From: Spirochaetales bacterium
Lineage (GTDB): Bacteria > Spirochaetota > Spirochaetia > Treponematales > Rectinemataceae
Direction: 5' to 3'
DNA length: 7,221 nucleotides
NCBI GenBank assembly: GCA_015657395.1
Contig: JADLKI010000008.1
Coordinates: forward strand, 14,003 to 21,223
Positions 4,432-7,221 of the stretch are shown in pieces (the first letter of the stretch is position 1; the number at the start of each line of letters is the position of its first letter). A program made the translations under genes and the position numbers. A model generated the notes under the pieces. The model was not told the origin of the DNA. It saw only the letters and a program-made list of their open reading frames with translations, and did not search any database.

Positions 4432-5973
4432 ATGAAGAGTCGTTCTCAGGCGGACACGGGTGCCCAGGCTGCAGCACTGCCCCTGGTCGAGCTCAAGAAC
4501 TGCACGATGGAGTTCCCGGGTGTAAGGGCCCTGGACAATGTGAATTTTACCCTGATGCCCGGCGAGTGCCACGGTCTGGTCGGCGAAAATGGCGCCGGCA
4601 AATCGACGCTTTCCAAGTGCATCACGGGCGAAAACCACATGACCAGGGGCGAGCTGTTCATGGAAGGAAAAAAGGTAAGGCTTTCGGGCTATTCGATAAA
4701 AGAATCCCAAAGACTGGGCCTCCAGGTCGTCCACCAGGAATTCCAGCTGATGAGCGAGATGACGGGCCTCGAAAACATCTTCATCGGCCACTACGCCAGA
4801 AGAGGCGGGCTGATAGACTGGAAGACGCTCAACAGAAGGGCGCGGGAACTGATGGACTTTCTGCAGTGCGACGTGGACCTGAACGTGCCGGTCCACTACC
4901 TGCGCACCGCCGAAAAGCAGATCATCCAGCTCGCCAAGGCGGTGCAGTCCGAGTCCAAGGTGCTCATCCTCGACGAGCTCACCGCGGTGCTCCAGGAGAA
5001 GGATATTCTGAACATCTTCAGAATCATCGGCATTCTCAAGGCGAAGGGCATGGGCATCATCTATATCTCCCACAGGCTCAACGAAATCTTTGAATGCTGC
5101 GACTCCTACACCGTGCTCTGCGACGGCCGCCACATCGACAGCGGAAATGTGCGCGACATCGACCAGCAGAAACTCATCAAAATGATCATCGGGCGGGAGC
5201 TGACGCAGGTCTACCCCAAGATGGGCACACAGTTCGGCGACACGATGCTCGAGGTGAAGGGTCTGACCGCACCGAGAGCCTTCAGGGACATCAGTTTCTA
5301 CGTGAGGTCCGGCGAAGTGATCGGCCTCGCGGGCCTTGTGGGCGCGGGAAAGACCGAGCTCGTGCAGGCGATCTTCGGCACACACCCGGTGACAGGCGGC
5401 ACGATTCTTATCAGGGGCAGGGAAGTAAAAATAAAGAATCCGGAGCACGCGATACGGCTGGGTCTCGGATACATCCCCGATGAACGGCGGACCCTCGGAC
5501 TGAACATGAAGTTCGACATCAAGGAGAACACCGTACTCCCCTCAATGAGCAAATTCAGAAAATTCAAAATATTCCAGGACCACAGGGCGGAGGCACGATC
5601 GGCCTATGACATCAACGAAAAACTCGAACTGAGCTATTACTCGCTCTGGCAGAGCGTCGAAAAACTGTCGGGCGGCAACCAGCAGAAAATCGTCATCGCC
5701 AAGTGGATGCTCCGCAACTCCGAGATATTCCTGCTGGACGAGCCGACCAGGGGCATCGATGTCGGAGCCAAGTTCGAAATCTACAAGCTGATACACGAAC
5801 TCACGCGGCAGGGGAAGAGCGTCGTCATGGTCTCGCCCGAACTCGAGGAACTGATAGGGCTGTGCAACAGGATCTACATCCTCTACGAGGGCTCGATTAT
5901 GGACATCGTCGAAGGGGAAAGGAAGACGCAGGAAGTGATTATCAGCAGTCTGCTAGGAGTAAACGGGAAATGA
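4432..5973 (+). CDS. sugar-type ABC transporter ATP-binding protein (two NBDs)
   Basis: This 513-residue ATPase has two fused nucleotide-binding domains, as in the RbsA/MglA/XylG group, and powers import at the inner face of the membrane. NBD1 has Walker [10 protein letters not shown] (51-59), Q-loop region VVHQEFQL (99-106), an unusual signature LRTAEKQ (157-163), Walker B VLILDE (177-182) and switch His in ISHRLNE (212-218). NBD2 has Walker [10 protein letters not shown] (301-309), canonical signature LSGGNQQK (412-419), Walker B and D-loop [13 protein letters not shown] (433-445), and VSPE where the NBD1 switch histidine would be; that loss is usual for this family. In NBD1 the signature serine is Arg and DEPT reads DELT. 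The ATG at 4432 has AGAGG (4421-4425) six bases upstream; a GTG at 4414 is the alternative. Its stop overlaps the permease start by four bases (ATGA), indicating translational coupling. Confidence 0.95.
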   Translation: MKSRSQADTGAQAAALPLVELKNCTMEFPGVRALDNVNFTLMPGECHGLVGENGAGKSTLSKCITGENHMTRGELFMEGKKVRLSGYSIKESQRLGLQVVHQEFQLMSEMTGLENIFIGHYARRGGLIDWKTLNRRARELMDFLQCDVDLNVPVHYLRTAEKQIIQLAKAVQSESKVLILDELTAVLQEKDILNIFRIIGILKAKGMGIIYISHRLNEIFECCDSYTVLCDGRHIDSGNVRDIDQQKLIKMIIGRELTQVYPKMGTQFGDTMLEVKGLTAPRAFRDISFYVRSGEVIGLAGLVGAGKTELVQAIFGTHPVTGGTILIRGREVKIKNPEHAIRLGLGYIPDERRTLGLNMKFDIKENTVLPSMSKFRKFKIFQDHRAEARSAYDINEKLELSYYSLWQSVEKLSGGNQQKIVIAKWMLRNSEIFLLDEPTRGIDVGAKFEIYKLIHELTRQGKSVVMVSPELEELIGLCNRIYILYEGSIMDIVEGERKTQEVIISSLLGVNGK

Positions 5974-6986
5974 ACACCTTTGAAGAAAAAGCAAAACGTT
6001 ATGGCGGGGGATGGAGGTCATTCATCACGGACTGGATGATCCTCTTTCTCTTTGTGGCGCTGGTCGCGATCTTCAGCCTGACCCTCAGCACGTTCAGGAC
6101 CACGGACAACATAATGAACATTCTGCGACAGGCCGCTTTTACCGCCATCATCGCGATGGGCGAGTTCTTTGTCATACTGATAGGCCAGATGGACATGTCG
6201 ATCTCCTCGATTATCGGGATGGTCTCCATCTTCTTCGCGGGGTTCGTGGTGAAGATGGGAATGCCCATATGGATGGCCATTGTGCTCGTCCTAGCGATGG
6301 CCGCCCTCATCGGCATGATCAACGGCATCCTGGTGGTGTACGGCAAGATGCCTTCATTCATCGCCACGCTCGTCACCATGAACATCATAAAGGGCTTAAA
6401 CTACCTGTATTCCAGGGGGCTTCCCATTTCGGGCCTGCCCGATGGTTTCAATTTCCTGGGTTCGGGCTATGTCGGGATCGTGCCTTTCCCTGTCATTCTC
6501 ATGTTTGTCGTGGCGGCCATCCTGTTCGTCATCACGGCGCACACATCGGTCGGCAGGAGCTTCTACGCGGTCGGCGGCAACCTCGAGGCGAGCAAGCTGT
6601 CGGGCATCAATGTGGTATTCATCAGCATTCTCGCCTTCGTGTTCTCGGGAGTGCTGACGGCAATCGGCGCCCTGGGTCTGACGGCCAAGACGCTGGCAGG
6701 CAACGTATCGCTCGGCGAGAACCTCCTGTTCGACGTCATGACCATCGTCGTGCTCGGGGGAACTTCGCTGACCGGAGGGCGCGGGCGCGTCTTCGGGGTG
6801 GTCATCGGGGCCCTCTTTCTGCAGGTGATAAGCAACGCGATGGTCCTCATGGGAATAAACACGTACTGGCAGTGGGTCGTAAAGGGCATCATCCTGATCA
6901 TCGTCGTCCTCATCGACTCCAACACCAAGAGAGATATAGTCACGACCTCAAGAAAAACAAAACTGGCAAGCGCCGAGGAGAAATGA
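5970..6986 (+). CDS. sugar-type ABC transporter permease (RbsC-like family)
   Basis: This 338-residue inner-membrane protein, probably a homodimer, would form the translocation path. It belongs to the branched-chain/ribose permease family (BPD_transp_2). Hydrophobic segments are visible at about 22-40, 55-71, 78-94, 99-123, 171-189, 214-236, 252-265, 274-295 and 300-316. Conserved family stretches include [13 protein letters not shown] (72-84), the cytoplasmic loop [15 protein letters not shown] (201-215) that contacts the ATPase, and [21 protein letters not shown] (261-281). The ATG at 5970 overlaps the ATPase stop and has AGGAG (5955-5959) ten bases upstream. The frame is also open further upstream, but that part lies within the ATPase gene and is not used. 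The C-terminus is a short charged tail. The length is typical and all expected segments are present. Confidence 0.95.
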   Translation: MNTFEEKAKRYGGGWRSFITDWMILFLFVALVAIFSLTLSTFRTTDNIMNILRQAAFTAIIAMGEFFVILIGQMDMSISSIIGMVSIFFAGFVVKMGMPIWMAIVLVLAMAALIGMINGILVVYGKMPSFIATLVTMNIIKGLNYLYSRGLPISGLPDGFNFLGSGYVGIVPFPVILMFVVAAILFVITAHTSVGRSFYAVGGNLEASKLSGINVVFISILAFVFSGVLTAIGALGLTAKTLAGNVSLGENLLFDVMTIVVLGGTSLTGGRGRVFGVVIGALFLQVISNAMVLMGINTYWQWVVKGIILIIVVLIDSNTKRDIVTTSRKTKLASAEEK

Positions 6987-6988
6987 AA

Positions 6989-7221
6989 ATGCACGGAGAT
7001 ATCTGCATACCCAATCATGAATACAGGGAACGTATCGGCAGGGCGGCCGCGCTCATGCGGCGAGAGGGCCTCGATGCGCTGATCGTCAACGGAAATGAGG
7101 CGGATTATGCCAACACGCGGTACTTCTCGGGGTTCTGGCCGCTGTTCGAGCGCTGCGGCGTGGCGATCAGCGCGGCGGGCGATGCGGCGCTGATGGTCGG
7201 CCCCGAGAGCAGAGCATTCGG
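6989..7221 (+). CDS. M24-family (creatinase/prolidase-like) hydrolase, N-terminal part
   Basis: Only the first 77 codons are in the window; the gene continues past the right edge. The visible protein resembles the creatinase N-terminal domain of M24B enzymes: YRERIGRAAALMRREGLDALIV, then NEADYANTRYFSGFWPLFERCGVAIS and a GPES motif. Relatives are Xaa-Pro peptidases, creatinase and ectoine hydrolase, which cut C-N bonds with a C-terminal pita-bread domain, often metal-dependent. That catalytic domain is not visible, so the exact activity is open. GAGGAG (6975-6980) lies eight bases before the ATG at 6989. An in-frame ATG at 6983 overlaps the permease stop but is only two bases from that site. 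The tight junction makes it part of the transport operon, so it likely acts on the imported compound or a derivative. Confidence 0.85.
   Translation, partial: MHGDICIPNHEYRERIGRAAALMRREGLDALIVNGNEADYANTRYFSGFWPLFERCGVAISAAGDAALMVGPESRAF

Noticed and set aside
4371..5093. Open frame of 240 codons on the plus strand, shifted relative to the ATPase
   Set aside because: The translation is low-complexity (G, R, P, H) and overlaps the ATPase coding sequence; it is a frame shadow.
4396..5448. Long open frame (about 350 codons) on the minus strand opposite the ATPase gene
   Set aside because: It lies fully antisense to a clearly conserved ABC ATPase, and its translation is rich in H, D, E and R with no recognisable domain; it is a by-product of G+C-rich codon use.
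5703..5969. Upstream extension of the permease frame
   Set aside because: It overlaps the conserved second NBD of the ATPase gene; the translation there is not membrane-like, and the ATG at 5970 has the typical ATGA overlap.
1..7221. CRISPR arrays, tRNA or rRNA genes
   Set aside because: No regularly spaced direct repeats, cloverleaf-like sequence or rRNA-like segments were seen on reading both strands.

Overview
The window carries a compact, carbohydrate-type ABC import locus under its own LacI-family repressor. Next to it is an IS110-family insertion sequence that sits directly in front of a small flavodoxin gene. The organism cannot be named from this sequence. The G+C-rich third codon positions, and a substrate-binding protein with a Sec-type signal but no lipobox cysteine, suggest a diderm (Gram-negative-type) bacterium; that is an inference.

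Left part (1-2069). Bases 1-189 are flanking DNA, possibly with the first codons of a minus-strand gene at the extreme left. From about 190 to 1560 lies an IS110-type element. It has a purine-rich non-coding left end of about 210 bases, where the bridge RNA of IS110-group elements would be encoded. A DEDD transposase/recombinase follows (402-1499), then a short right end with two perfect hairpins. Nine-base inverted repeats (ATAAAACAT / ATGTTTTAT) mark the probable ends, and AGGAG is present on both sides. Joining the two flanks rebuilds a strong Shine-Dalgarno sequence six bases before the flavodoxin start codon at 1572. The element therefore seems to have landed in the ribosome-binding site of that gene and left a usable copy.

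Right part (2077-7221). A LacI-type regulator (minus strand) and a ribose/galactose-type ABC operon (plus strand) diverge from a shared control region at about 3097-3324. That region holds two identical 19-base operator-like sequences exactly 120 bases apart, one in each divergent promoter area. The operon order is periplasmic binding protein, double-NBD ATPase, permease, then the N-terminal part of an M24-family (creatinase/prolidase-like) hydrolase cut by the window edge. A strong hairpin plus T-run lies between the binding-protein gene and the ATPase gene and probably lowers expression of the downstream genes. The ATPase and permease genes overlap by four bases, and the hydrolase follows the permease without a gap.

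Together the genes describe a repressor-controlled uptake system whose ligand is unknown. The coupled M24 hydrolase suggests that the imported compound, or its product, has a C-N bond to cut, so it may not be a plain sugar. No complete novel system is evident. The most interesting points are the candidate bridge RNA and insertion site of the IS110 element, the twin operators, the intra-operon terminator and the transporter-hydrolase pairing.
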